Below, one piece after another: positions 51,756 to 63,077 of a stretch of 64,000 nt of DNA. Source of the stretch: Oscarella lobularis (lineage: Eukaryota > Porifera > Homoscleromorpha > Homosclerophorida > Oscarellidae); the NCBI RefSeq assembly GCF_947507565.1, contig NC_089191.1, positions 1,550,001 through 1,614,000 of the forward strand. Reading direction: 5' to 3'. The notes under the pieces are model-generated. The model worked only from the letters and a program-made list of their open reading frames with translations, had not been told where the DNA came from and did not search any database. Made by a program: the position numbers and the translations under genes. Numbering within the stretch: the first letter of the stretch is position 1; each line of letters starts with the position of its first letter.

Positions 51756-52226
51756 CAGTGGCGGATCTAGGATTCGAGCAAGGGGGGTCCATGTGAGAGA
51801 GGTTGCGCGCGCCTTGGGCGCGCGCGAAAATTTTTTGAAAACCACGCCCACATTGGTGCATTTTTGTTACATTTTAACATCTACACAGTTTCATTATTCA
51901 AACGTAATGGTCCTCTAAAATAAACCTTAGTTTCATTTTTCTCGCGCAAATCTGCAAAAACTTTGTCAGTAAACTTTTTTGCAAATTTCACGAGATATTT
52001 TCATAAGGGCATTGCCTTAGACCATTCAGCAAGCACGATGAGGTGTGTAATTAGCTTTTACCGGCTAAATCTCCTCTCCCTATCCCTAACCTTAATATTA
52101 ACTGGCTTCCCACATACAAAAGCACTGCGTTTACAGCAATTTTACTTTAAAAAATTTTTTGCTTTGCTCAAAGGGGGTCCATGGACCCCATGGACCCCCC
52201 CCCCCCCCCCCCTGGATCCGCCACTG
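51756..52226. mobile_element. hAT-like MITE
   Basis: 471 bp with TIRs CAGTGGCGGATCTAG and, inverted, CAGTGGCGGATCCAG. GACAA flanks both sides. CAGTGGCGGATC ends are typical of many hAT-derived MITEs. Near the right end is an 18-base C run preceded by GGTCCATGGACC palindromes. No coding capacity. Confidence 0.75.
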
Positions 52227-52284
52227 GACAAGGGCAGGAGAGCCCATCCAAAGCACGTATGAAGGAAGAAATTTTACAAAATTC

Positions 52285-52360
52285 CGACATGATCTTGACT
52301 CGAACCCCCATCCACAGTCGTGCCGGCCGAGTGCTCTCACCACTCGGTCACCGTTGCCCC
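52285..52360 (-). ncRNA. tRNA-derived SINE head
   Basis: On the minus strand, GTGACCGAGTGGTGAGAGC resembles a tRNA A box. GGTTCGAGTC (52306-52297) is a good B box about 35 bases further on. The spacing and the unpaired ends fit a tRNA-derived SINE rather than a functional tRNA. The tail would lie toward 52230. Confidence 0.5.
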
Positions 52361-52689
52361 ATCTTCGGTTACGAATTCTGCTTTCGACACTGTTCGAAAG
52401 TAGCAGTTTCCGTCTCCTACCATAGATTCTCGCTTGCACCCCATTTAAAGCAAAAACGGATTTGGAGACGGTGAAGTAGTTTTCGGGCGTTTCTTTGCAG
52501 CCGGTTGTAGCAGCACAATTGTGGGGGTGCGACTCGCACGTTTGCCTTTACGTTTTGTAAAGGGGTATCATTATCAATTATATCCGTGACATTGTCATTA
52601 TCTACGATCACTTATTGCTTTATGTACATGTGTATGATCGCTATGCTCTTTTTTCAATTACTGATTCATTTTCCAGATGCCTAAAACTC

Positions 52690-52902
52690 TTAATTATCAT
52701 CTGAAACAGTATCTTTGGTTAAAATGTTTTTAGTGCACCTAGCAAGACCGTCCAAGCGCTTGTCTTCAATGTACTTGCACGCTTGTACCTTGTTGTCCTT
52801 TCTTCTGTCGTCCGTGTTATATTCAGATACACCGGGCTTCACGCCAGGGTTTTGACCAACAGGACGTTCCGGCATGTAGGCGACAGGAGTCAAGGAAGGC
52901 AC
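52690..52902 (-). CDS. Candidate terminal exon, unknown protein
   Basis: Minus-strand frame ending at 52690: VAYMPERPVGQNPGVKPGVS, then YIEDKRLDGLARCTKNILTK. Balanced composition and low-complexity-free sequence favour real coding. No family recognised, and it overlaps no repeat. Confidence 0.35.
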   Translation of the reverse strand: MPSLTPVAYMPERPVGQNPGVKPGVSEYNTDDRRKDNKVQACKYIEDKRLDGLARCTKNILTKDTVSDDN

Positions 52903-53044
52903 GCGGAAGCAAGACCATCGCTGGACTATTTAGTGCGGCGTACGCGGTAAACCCAGCCGGAGAAAAAAGAACGATAACATGGTTGCAAGCAAGAAGGCGC
53001 TACCACTTAACTCAAACAGACTAAGCGACCAAAACGTTGCAGGC

Positions 53045-53870
53045 TTTTTAGCAACTCTATTGCCAACGGAGCGATTGCTGTACCTTGTCTTTCGGAAGCA
53101 GCAGTTACCTACAACATCTTTACAGGCAGCGTGAATTCGGCAACTCAAAACCTGACGTTTGAAGATCTCTGCAATCGCGATCTGCAAACGACAATTAACG
53201 AGGCAGGCCTGGCAGAGAAAGAAAAAGGCCATAATTTCTGTAACCCCTTTTGCACTTGATTAAGCAAGCAGACACGATTTCTAAATATGACACAATTAAT
53301 TCCAACAAAGTCTGGCAGCTATTAGACGCACCCAGAATTAATGGCATTGTGCTAACAAAAGAGAACCGCGGACAAGCTGCATGGATTGCACAGATAGAAA
53401 TTCTGCACGACAGTCTTTTAAAACGCAAGAGAGATCTAGACGATATCGCTGACGAAATTATGGATATTCGTGACTCTTTTGGAAGGCATCTTACAACGAA
53501 GACGCAAAGTCAGTGTTACCAAGGTAAGAATTTTATTAATAAATTAAGACAACCTACAGCGTAACGTGAAGTTAACTTTGAAATAATGTTACCTGACCAT
53601 AAATGCTGTTGCTTGACCATAAATGCTGACCATAAATGCAGCCGACCTTATCGGTTTGATTCATTTCATTTAAGCAGCAGTCGTCTCAAGAAATTAGGGT
53701 TTATGAGTATTTTCTGCAATTCGTTCGCAATTTCAGCAAGGACTGCGGTAAGACAACAGCACAAATAACTGCTAATCACGCAAGTTTCTTTCTTTAGACG
53801 ATAAGGCCAACTTCTCGACGGGCTTGTTGTACATGCCTGAAAACATCACTCAAATTAGGCAAGGAAAAAA
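53045..53870 (+). CDS. Candidate multi-exon host gene, unknown
   Basis: Three plus-strand pieces: about 53051-53235 after TTGCAG (AIAVPCLSEAAVTYNIFTGS, then LTFEDLCNRDLQTTINEAG); about 53253-53522 (TISKYDTINSNKVWQLLDAP, IAQIEILHDSLLKRKRDLDD, IADEIMDIRDSFGRHL) ending at a GTAAGA donor; and 53799-53862 after TTTCTTTAG (KANFSTGLLYMPENITQI). The middle piece looks coiled-coil-like and is the strongest. The join between the first two is not in frame as read. I do not recognise the protein. Confidence 0.4.
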
Positions 53871-53979
53871 TAAAAACGATATATTCCACTTGTCAAAGAC
53901 TGCATTTTCAATTTTCTATATCATACTACTATTTATTTTGCCTAATGCCTCAAGAAAAGATTTTCTAAAAATACAGTAC

Positions 53980-55246
53980 AAAAAAATGGCTAAGCATTCT
54001 GTTAACAAAGTTTGCTAATCAAGTTTGCTCTACAAAATCTATATGCTTTCTGTAAGATTGAATTCTCTGCTGTCAATCAGACTCCAACTGTTCGCCGTGT
54101 GGCGGAAAAGATGCCTGGAAAGGCTAAAACGGTAGTGTTAAAATGACAGGGCAGCCTACTTTTAGAAAGAACAAAAACCTATGTCAGTCCTTTTATGAAC
54201 GCGAATGTTAAATGTGATAATAAAAACCATTAACGTACTCTAAGAGTAAGTAAACCGTTAGGTACACTTACAAAAATTAGAAGGGAGTCTAATTAGAAAA
54301 ACGTGTAATCAGAATTGTATTTATGTATGTCGAAAAGGTTCTGACGCCAAACTATGTAATGCCACGCGATCATTCTCTAGTTACCTCTTACTGTACAAAA
54401 GGAATGTTAGAAAGAATTTTGAGATATGCCTAGAATAATCTGTCTGAAAATATTATTTCTTCTTTATTTGATTACAACAGGTGCAAAATAAATGCAAAAT
54501 TGTCTAACTTACGCGTTGTCGAGATAGTTAACCATATGTCAGCTGCAACATGAATAGCTGCGTCAATTCGTGTTGCCAATTAGAAACAAAAAACGTATTA
54601 TGGTCATTCTTAAACATGAGAACGCGAAAATTGGAGTAACATTCCACTATGCCACTCTCAACTATATCAAACTTTAAAACGTTGTTAATTATGCAAATTA
54701 GTGCACAATTCTAAAACAAGGAGCGAGTAAAGTGCACCCATGCATAATATTCCTCACTTAAGAGCTAGCTAGCGTCTGCGTCTAATTTCTTGCGTAATTG
54801 GGAAAGAATTCTCTGTCCCGTAGGATTAAAATAATGTAAAGCACGTAGGCGTTTGACGAAGTACGTATAAAGGTCGCGTGCTGCGTGATTAACTTGCAGC
54901 TAAGCTGAGCTTGGTGACACCCAAGCGCGACTAGTACTTCCATACCGCTTTTTCGTTTTTTACCTGTTACGGGGAAGAATAAAGTTGTACTTGCTTAGGA
55001 AAAGTGACCGACATTACACAGAAGACAATTGTCTAATTAGCTAATCATGCATCTAATTTATTGGAATGCGTCTTTTTTTGCCCGGATGCATTCAATTTAC
55101 CGGTATATTTGTGTCTTGTGACTGCAAGTTGTTGCGCGCATGCGGTGCCCTCGGTTCAGGCGGACGCAACGTGTCTAGTGCCTACGCGTAACAAATTAAA
55201 AACATTTTGATAAAAAGTGAGCGTTCCTGACAACGCTGTTTTGTCG
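53980..55246. other. AT-rich intergenic DNA
   Basis: No gene or repeat boundary recognised. A GTTACGGGGAAGAATAAA stretch near 54966 resembles an LTR-like polyadenylation region, but I find no partner. Confidence 0.35.
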
Positions 55247-55471
55247 TTAAATTGATATTTGAGCTTTTGAACTTAAGTTATCCGTAAAAGGGGAGGGATT
55301 CTCAATTATGGACAGTCCCGGAAGGTCACCTGTTTGCTCGAGCACTACGATGTAAGTATCCCACCGTTCGAGCTCCCCCATACCTTTTCTTAGAGCATAG
55401 ATGGAAAATATAGAGCCATTGGAAACTTGCCTAGTCACGTGACTATGACTGGTACTAGGCGTGTCTAGCAT
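55247..55471 (-). CDS. Candidate terminal exon, unknown
   Basis: Minus-strand frame: IYALRKGMGELERWDTYIVV, then LEQTGDLPGLSIIENPSPFT, stop at 55247. Normal composition, no family recognised, boundaries uncertain. Confidence 0.3.
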   Translation of the reverse strand: MLDTPSTSHSHVTRQVSNGSIFSIYALRKGMGELERWDTYIVVLEQTGDLPGLSIIENPSPFTDNLSSKAQISI

Positions 55472-55587
55472 TTGATAGAACGCTTTATCTACCGCAAGAA
55501 GACGTTTAGTGCGTTCAATGCCTTCGCCACGCCTTGCTCTGGCGTTGAGAACACGCGAAAGAACTTATTTTCCTTCTCAATAGTCGC

Positions 55588-56199
55588 ATGTTCGATTCTC
55601 CCGTGACTTCAATCGTCGCCGAGTGCGTCAAACGTGGAGAGAAGGGAGTCACGCTGACGATTCGGCGAGAGAACGCGTCAGTGGCATTTCAGGAGGCATC
55701 GGTGACGGCTTTGCAGCTGTGTATTGGGAATGCATTAACATGCTCCGCGGCCGACTGGCTGATTCCCTTCCTCAGCAGTTCTATTCTGCTTAAAAGCACG
55801 GCATTATTTATAGGCACAATATAGAAATGGAAGTTCAACGTATGCCAAAAGATTCACGGTTTTTTCGATTGACCTTTTCATAATGACATCTGCGGTATTT
55901 GCAGCACTTTCCTTTGCTGTTTTCCTTTTTTTTTTTCGCGTAAATCAAAATTGGCCCATAACGTCCTAAAAAATTGTCGAAGACTGTTTGAAAACTTGTC
56001 GAAATTCGAATTTAGAATATGCAATCGCCAGAGCGGATCCGACGGTTATGTGCTAAGAGAGTACGCAAAGTCGTTTGTAACGACAGCCTTACGGGAAAAC
56101 ACTTACGTTGACCTCAGGTCGTTCCCTGTCCTGTTCGAGATGTCGGGAATGCCCATTCCGGGCCTAAATGAAGCTTTTTTGTGTAAACAAATGCGATAG
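55588..56199 (+). CDS. Candidate exons, unknown
   Basis: Piece 1 (about 55588-55730): FDSPVTSIVAECVKRGEKGV, TLTIRRENASVAFQEASVTA. Piece 2 (about 56030-56199): YVLREYAKSFVTTALRENTY, VDLRSFPVLFEMSGMPIPGL, stop at 56199. Both look like true protein. The 300 bp between, with a T run before 55940, could be one intron. Not recognised. Confidence 0.33.
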
Positions 56200-56983
56200 G
56201 CTAACCCAGAGACAGCGCGTTGACTACATCTTTCTTGCATTGACGCTGTAAGCGACGACCGATACGTCTCATTTCTATTATTTAGATGTGGGACGGCCCC
56301 CCGTTTCACATGGAGGAGTAACTGCAAATAGAACGTGATCCCGGCTTTTGTTCAAAAAACAGCACGTAGCAGACAATACACCTACCTTTAGAAGAAGCGT
56401 TGAAAGCTACATGAACTAGAAGTTAAAAGGGTATCTGGGAAAAACTGTTAAGGGAAGCAAGCGTTATCCTGGAATTCGGAAGCCATTTGCGAGACACACA
56501 TAGAACCATCAAGAATACACTGTAACTAGGTGTAATTTGTAATTAGGCAAATTTCCGATTCCTCTCTATTATCTATCTATGCTTAGAGCTAGAGGAAAGG
56601 CGATTCTGCAGTAGGCGTTTTGGCTTTCTTCGACTGCGAATTTTCATGCTGACACAAAAAGTTTACGTAACCTGGGTTTTTTACCCGAATAACGTGGGCG
56701 CTAATAATGATGTACACCCCCGTATTTTTGTCGCACTTCAACGTATACATGCAAACTATATATCAAACGAAAGCTCAGGAATTCCTCTTTCACATCAAAT
56801 GTTACGGTAACAATTTTTTAAAGAATTAGGGTAAAAAACCACGTTTTTTGTAAAGCGTCAAAATTATCAATTACGCTCTACTTCTTTTGGGGTGGGCTTT
56901 GATTAAATCTTTATCCATGCTAGAAAATTTTTTCTTTATGCGTTTTTTTGCAATAACTATTAGTTTTGAGCTTAATTTAATTA
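56200..56983. other. Intergenic, nothing recognised
   Basis: AT-rich. I looked for TIRs of the pogo remnant that follows and did not find a convincing pair. Confidence 0.35.
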
Positions 56984-58335
56984 ATGGTGCGAATGACTAG
57001 AGCCATCATCAGAAAGTTACCTTATCGTAGTGCCATGGCCCAGAAAGACGTAAAACTGCTTGAGGCGGCTTCTAAAGACGTTCGACTGGAAGGGTTGTTC
57101 TATCGGGCAGCAGCCGAAAAGCACGGCATTACAAAAAGCCGCTTGAAAAATTTGCGACCGGGATTGTGGGCAGGGATCGAATTGGACAGGCAGGGAGAAC
57201 AGTTCTCACATATGAAGAAGAGAAGGAAATTGTACGTTGTTGTCAGATTCTTGTGGATTTTGGGATGGGTTTCACACGAGATCTGGTAGTCCTGGTCATC
57301 AAGCACTTTCTTGAAGACGGGAAGCGGCTCCACCAATTTGTTGACAAAACACCAGGTGAAAAAAGGTGGACGAGCTTTATGAAGCGATGGTCACCTCCGA
57401 GCGAAAGCCTGAAGATCTTACCACCGAGCCAGAGCATGCAGCAGTGAAACGCTGACACACTTTTACAACGGGGTCAAAGAATTGTGTGACGTGAATGGAT
57501 TTAACTCGTTCAGGTACTGCGAGTTTGCAAGCCGCGTTTGGAACTGCAACGAGACCAGGATTGCAACTTCAGCCACTGCAAAAAGAGTCATTGTCCGGAA
57601 GGGGAAAAAAGAGGTAAATGAAGTTAGGGAAGGCTCCGGAAAGGAGTACAATACGTTTCTCTTTTGCGGCTCGGCGGCGGGTGAAAAGCTTCCGCCGTAT
57701 TTTCTTTACAAAGCCGTATTAAGCGATCCACGCAGACGCTGGCAAGTCCAAATTCTCTGTTCGGTTGCAGCATTTCTGGATGGAGGGAAAGAGCCAATTT
57801 TTTAAATTGGTTTGAAGAGAAAGTGTTGCGCCACACAGAGAAATTGAGAGAAACGGCGCCTGTCATCTTGTTTATCGACGGTCACTCATCGCACATCGCT
57901 CTTGATCTTGTTCTGGCGGCGCGTGAAAATGGCGTCATTTTATAAAATTTTCCACCGAACACCACTCACGCTTTGCAGCCATTTGGATGTCAGCGTATTC
58001 AGTAGTGCAAAGACTGAGTGGAAAAATATTGAAGGCATTCAGTCTTGTAAACGACGGAAAATGTGCAGACAAATTCAGGTACATTAATTGTTGCAAGTTT
58101 CTTTCCACCAAGACCATTTTGTGTCTGGTTTCTGCAAAACAGGTATATACCCTCTGTGCCTAAGCGTTAGGACAAAGCCGAAAATTGCCTCGATGCGAAG
58201 TCCTTACTCGGTGACGGTCTCGGATTTGAGAAGGGACCCGTTGCGAAGAGACAGGGCCGTCGAATTCCATGACCTTACACTGGTACCGTGGCAACACTAC
58301 TTGCGTTTCGGCAACGCAATGGTCGGCTAAAGGCA
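56984..58335 (+). pseudogene. pogo/Tigger-type transposase, decayed (pogo 3)
   Basis: The plus strand holds, in different frames, an N-terminal helix-turn-helix (EGLFYRAAAEKHGITKSRLK), a CENP-B-like segment (LTYEEEKEIVRCCQILVDFG), a core start (ATAKRVIVRKGKKEV, FLFCGSAAGEKLPPYFLYKA), the second catalytic region VILFIDGHSSHIALDLVLAA and a third HLDVSVFSSAKTEWK. At least four frame changes make it inactive. It belongs to a different pogo branch from copies 1 and 2. Confidence 0.75.
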
Positions 58336-58934
58336 TTAGGTCCATCAACCAACGAGCAATCACTTCGCTAAAGCAGCCTGACAACCTTAATCATCGTGTT
58401 TAGACACTTTCTTCTTTGCACTAATGGCTCGGGAGTGAAGGTAATCAAATTTAGTCCCTAAACCAACAAGCGATTAAACCGATCTCCTTTTGCTCCTCTT
58501 CTCCGCACGAACCGAACCTCTCCTACACTGTTCTCTGACGCTCTCGCAACCATCGATCCCGTTCATCTCCGGCTTTTCTCGCGACGCTGCTCACGCTTTC
58601 TCTTGCCCGTGAGTGCTGATTCGAACGACACAAGAACCTCCCTCTTTGACTCGCTGTCTATATTCGCACAGTCGTTAAATCGGCGCGTCTCACACTATCG
58701 CTGCGTCTTAATCTTCCGCTGATGGCCGCTACATCATCGAGAAAAAACGCGATCCGACAAGCACGCGGACATCGACGTCGTCGAAATCGCGAGAATCGCC
58801 GACATTCACGATTTGCCGTTTAGTAAGTCAGCGAACGTCTCGCGCTATTTTCTTTGCAAAATTTTAATTATCATCTGCAAAATATCGCGCCAGTCTACAC
58901 GCCAAGATCGACATCTTTTGGAATATTCAAGGTC
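58336..58934. other. Intergenic, C/T-rich
   Basis: No gene recognised. A pyrimidine- and CG-rich stretch at 58480-58830 has many short frames but no family motif. Confidence 0.35.
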
Positions 58935-60065
58935 CATAGCAAAAGATCATCAGTCTGTGCAACGTTGCCTGCAACGTTGCACAGACTGACCGGGACTTTA
59001 GCGTGTCAAGGAGGTTGGGTCTGTACGCCTAACTAGATTAATTAGGTTATGTCGAGGGGTCGGGCCGGTGGGCCGGTCTTGACCGGTCGGGCCGGCAACG
59101 AGGGTTGGGCTCGCGCACGCGCAGCGTTCTTTACTGCAGGCGCGTAGACGCTATTCAAACGGTCAACGGTCAACGGTCGACGGCCAAACGGTCGTTGCGA
59201 TCTCTCTTTGCCGTGCCGTTTAGCGAATCGACCCAGTCGAAGTAAGCCGGACGATAGATTACGCGAGGATGTCAGCTAGCCTTTTAGAGATCAACTTCTC
59301 TACGGCGACGGCGTTCGCCTTCGCTGAAAAAAGCGCGCATGCTAGCCGGGGTGCGTAAGTGAGGAGAACGACCCTTCTCAAAACTGATAAGTCTCTCAAT
59401 AGCGTCTTTTTTAGGCATCTTTCGTTAGTCCGCGCGACCGAAGGGGCGAGAAAGGACCCAAAACGAAGGTCGCCGGACGGGAGGGTTAGAAAATATACTA
59501 ATCGCTTCTTCTTTACTCTTTAGGCTGTAGCAGTCATATTTCGTGTCAGGAGTGGAGCACTTGGCGGTAAGCTGGGCAGGGTGGGGAAGGCTAATTTTTT
59601 CTTTTTTAGCGTTTTTATTTTCTTAACCAAGTAAGTCTACTGTAAATTTTTAGTTTAGGTTAGATTAGAATTTTTACATGGCATCCCTGTTTTTCCTCGA
59701 ATTTTCTAAAGAATTTTTTATAAAATTTTTTACAATGCATGATAGTATTAGGTTTTTGTAGTGCACGAATCAGGTCGAAATTAGGATTTTTAGTTGCTAC
59801 AACTGTAAATAATAATTTATAGGAAATAAAAAATAATTATAATATTTTGTGCTAATCTGCTCGCGTGAGGCCAATTACAGTGGATTCCAGAGGCACGCTC
59901 CCAGGTAATCAGATTATTATCAGACGCACGTGCCCAAGTAATTGGTTAATAAGGGGCGGGCTTTCGTTGTGACGTAGCGTGTCAAGACCGTATGCAACGA
60001 ATTAAGCAACGCTCCGTATGACACGTTGCCTGCAACGTGTCATACGGCCATGATCTTTTGCTATG
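58935..60065. mobile_element. Element with hairpins inside both inverted ends
   Basis: The 16-bp end CATAGCAAAAGATCAT (58935-58950) is perfectly inverted at 60050-60065. Directly inside each end lies a perfect hairpin: 58951-58988 (18-bp stem CAGTCTGTGCAACGTTGC, loop CT) and 60014-60047 (16-bp stem CCGTATGACACGTTGC, loop CT). The outer halves of the two stems differ, but each stays fully paired. The interior (about 1 kb) has no gene. Terminal hairpins plus short inverted ends recall Helitron2/Helentron-like elements, and a Helitron remnant follows directly, but the class is not settled. The flanks share only TC, so no clear target duplication. Confidence 0.7.
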
Positions 60066-60245
60066 TCGCGGATCGACGCGCTATTTCGACGGCTGGCTTG
60101 CAGACGAGTAGGGACGCATTCGCTTCGTCTGCTTCGTTCCATCGAAGCACGCAATTTTCGAAAACTTTTCCCGTCGCGGCGAAGCAGTGTCCTTCTTGGA
60201 CGTGACAATTTAAAAAAAGCAAAGTTGGGAACGCCATGGAAGTTT

Positions 60246-60885
60246 TGATTCAATAGTCTACGCTTGTCCTAAGGTCGCCCCGAAGATCGACGTTCAAACG
60301 AATCTTGACGCCCAACTGCGCGTTCCGCGGCAAATTGCTCTCGCCGACGTTATTCAGCAAGTTCCAATGCAGCTGGTGGACGTCAAAGCGAAAGTCGTCA
60401 ACGTTGCCGCGATTTCCAAAGTCACCTAAAATTCAACGTAGGTGCGAAAGGTCGAGATCGCCCACTAAACTGCTCCACTTATTATCACTCTCTTGGACCA
60501 AGATGCCAAACGCGTCGCGCTGCGAAAGTCTTACAATTTTCGTCTCTCTGTCAAGTTCGACATGGGCGAGTACACGTTGTACACTCCAAGAGAGGGTCAC
60601 TCCATGATACTAATCAAACCTCTCGAGTGCGTCGTTTCACACGAATTTTCCCTCTCCGGAAAGAGCGAAACTCTTATCAACGCACAGATTATCGGATTGT
60701 CAAACTTCTCCACTTATTTCCTTTACCGCATCTGCAAGCTCGGCAAGGCGGTCCCCATCGAGACAAATCGCTCTATCTCCCGCTGCTCTTCTTGCGACGC
60801 TCTCTCGAAGACCGTCTCGTGCGAGCACCAACCGAGTGCTCTGCTCACGTTGCAAACGTCGTTGGTGCGAGAAACAAAACCTTAG
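60246..60885 (+). CDS. RPA-like (OB-fold) protein, probably Helitron-borne
   Basis: After an AATAG acceptor-like site: PKVAPKIDVQTNLDAQLRVP, IALADVIQQVPMQLVDVKAK, then past a frame change near 60432 TLLDQDAKRVALRKSYNF, a middle OB-fold-like part, and a zinc-ribbon end FSTYFLYRICKLGK, RCSSCDALSKTVSCEHQPSA. This resembles the single-strand-binding RPA1-like proteins that animal Helitrons often carry next to Rep/helicase. The Helitron N-terminal-like region directly downstream supports that origin. The break near 60432-60480 could be an intron or a lesion. Confidence 0.58.
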
Positions 60886-60903
60886 TTTCTTCAAATTTAC
60901 TTC

Positions 60904-61232
60904 ATGGAATATCAAGCACAGCAAGTAGAACGCCGACTTTATTCGCAGTCGTATCCGTCACACTTAGTAAGACCCACGCTCTTCAGTATCCAAGATATGC
61001 TTCACAAATACAATCCGAACGTGTCGCTCTTCACAACCGCTCTAGAGCAAGACGTGCCTCTATATCACAAAATAGTCATTCTCGCAGACAAAACTCCTAC
61101 CGTAAAACACCACAAGCGCGTCAATGCTCCTTTTCTCCTGAAGTTGCAGCGCTGATTGTTCAAGGTATTGAGAGAAACTTTCGAGATAACGTTTTGAATC
61201 AGCGAAATAGTTGTCTCAAAAGAGCTTCCCAG
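60904..61232 (+). pseudogene. Helitron Rep/helicase N-terminal region, interrupted
   Basis: The plus strand reads RPTLFSIQDMLHKYNPNVSL, FTTALEQDVPLYHKIVILAD, KTPTVKHHKRVNAP, then after one frame change EVAALIVQGIERNFRDNVLN and QRNSCLKRA. This matches the segment before and inside the Helitron_like_N domain (the ADRTPAGEH..RFNAP..EVA pattern). It stops exactly at a Tigger TIR at 61233-61235, so a transposon broke the gene. The HUH Rep motif and helicase are absent from the rest of the window. Confidence 0.68.
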
Positions 61233-61234
61233 TA

Positions 61235-62415
61235 CAGTAGATCCTTGCTTATCCGAACCTCGTTTATCCGAACCCTCGCATAACCGAAAAGCAAGATAGG
61301 CGTGGCTTTTGGCACGTGTTTGTAGCGCGCACACTACTCAACACAAGGCCGGTGTAATGTCTGCTATTGCTCCCTCATCGAAGGAGCAAAAACGAGTCCT
61401 TTTAAGCATAGAAGACTAGCTGGAAGCCCTGATTATGATACATATCCAAATGTTCATTAACTATTGTTTCCGAAAAGTCCAGAAAAGTTCGGTTTACCTA
61501 TCTTGTAAAAAAATCGAGAAAAAATTCTAGCGCATTATCGAAAATCATTGGAAATGAATTTGAGCTGGGAGCGAAAGGTTATGCGCATGGAAAGGGATAA
61601 AAAAATTGACGAGGCGCTGTATTTCTTGCTTTGCCAGAAACGACAACAGAAAGCTCCAGTAACTGGACCGATTCTTTGTGCCAAAGCCATGCAGCTAAAC
61701 AAAATAATGTACGGCGAGTCGGCTAAGTTTGCAGCATGCAAGCAATGGATGGCACTGGCGGTTTTGTAAGCGATATGGCATTAGAAGCCTATTTCAGCAT
61801 GGCGAGAGGCTCTCTGGAGACGAAGAAGCAACTGAAAGTTTTGTGCAAAGTTTTCGCGAATTTATTGTAAAGGAAGAGCTGACTCTGGACAATCTCTTTA
61901 ATTTTGACGAAACTGGTTGTACATGTACTATCGTCTCTTACCGGACAAAACGCTGGCAGCAGCGTTCGGAAAGTCTGTCACGGTGGGAAAAAAGTCGAAA
62001 GACAGACTTACACTAGGAGCCTGTTCTAATGCTACTGGAAGTGTTAAATTGCCTCTGCTTCTAATAGGAAAATCTAAGAAGGCAAGGTGCTTTGCAAAAG
62101 TTGACATGAATCTGCTACCGTTTTTATATCACCGTCAGCGCAACGCTTGGATCGATTCCCAACTTTTTAATTAAGCATTGGTTTCATACAGCTTTTGTTC
62201 CAGACGTGCAGGAACAGCTCCATTTCCTAGACATGGAACCAAAAGCGTTATTACTGCTCGATAACTGCTCTGCACACCCTGACGGCAAAGAACTGGTTTC
62301 TGACGACAGCCAAGTACGTGCAATGTTTTTGCCACCCAATGTCACGGCCTTGATACAACCTATGGATCAGGTTGTTTTGTTGGCGATCAAACAACAAAAA
62401 AACAAGTTTTAGTTT
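61235..62415 (+). mobile_element. Tigger/jerky-like pogo element, right end lost
   Basis: The left TIR CAGTAGATCCTTGCTTATCC, directly followed by a second TTATCCGAACC, is the classical Tigger end, with TA before it (61233-61234). The matching right end was not found, so the element is truncated or its end lies in diverged DNA beyond 62415. Confidence 0.75.
61548..62412 (+). pseudogene. Tigger/jerky-like transposase, frameshifted
   Basis: Pieces in order: DEALYFLLCQKRQQKAPVTG (CENP-B-type helix region), RFCKRYGIRSLFQHGERLSG, LTLDNLFNFDETG (first D), YYRLLPDKTLAAAFGKSVTV in another frame, LGACSNATGSVKLPLLLIGK, then LLLLDNCSAHPDGKEL (second D) and NVTALIQPMDQVVLL (third D). All three catalytic aspartates remain, but there are at least three frame changes and a stop after KQQKNKF. 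Dead copy. Confidence 0.8.
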
Positions 62416-63025
62416 GGAAAAATTGCTCGGTGTGCGAACACGAAATTGTACAAATAGAGGCGACTCAGCAGCCATGAACACCGAGGCTCGCACACCTTTG
62501 AAAAGCAACAAGTTAGCGAAAAGAGTTACAGCTTCCGTAGTCAACGCTTCTTTTCTCGACTGCGTCACCCACCGTAAAGTAATCCTATGCGTGCTAACGT
62601 CTTTGGGAACGATCTTTAGACTGTTAAATATACGGGCTACTACGCAACATGTTAGGCATGCACATCTGAAGTTTATTTTTTTGAACCCATGTATTTTGTG
62701 GCAATCGTTATTTGGATTTAACACAAAGATACGGGCTACCTTGTTCTTGAGAAAAGTAGGAATGTACACTGTGACCAATTTTTCTCAATTCCCCAATTGC
62801 TGTTTAATTGTTAATTAATTAAAACAATAAAACTCTATTGTCTGCATATGCACAACACTAAAAAAATAGAAAGACCCCTACTAACAGAAGATCTGGATCT
62901 TTGCTACTCCCGTTGAAGCACAGTTAAAAACGAACAGCTTTCTTCCCCGGAGGAGGATTGTACGGGCATCTGTTACTTCACGCTTTGCACGCGTGACATG
63001 TCGAGGGGGCAGTATACGCTTGGCC
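62416..63025. other. Intergenic, AT-rich
   Basis: No family match. The frame 62372-62818 continues past the transposase but lacks recognisable motifs. The right part, 62900-63025, becomes GC-rich toward the next promoter. Confidence 0.35.
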
Positions 63026-63031
63026 GTACAG

Positions 63032-63038
63032 TATAAAA
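63032..63038 (+). promoter_or_regulatory. TATA box of the RING gene
   Basis: TATAAAA, 46 bp before the ATG at 63078, with no other ATG between. A transcription start near 63060-63065 would leave a leader of only about 15 bases. Confidence 0.6.
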
Positions 63039-63077
63039 GACACGTCAGTGCGGATTGTCATAAGTTCGTATCAAATC

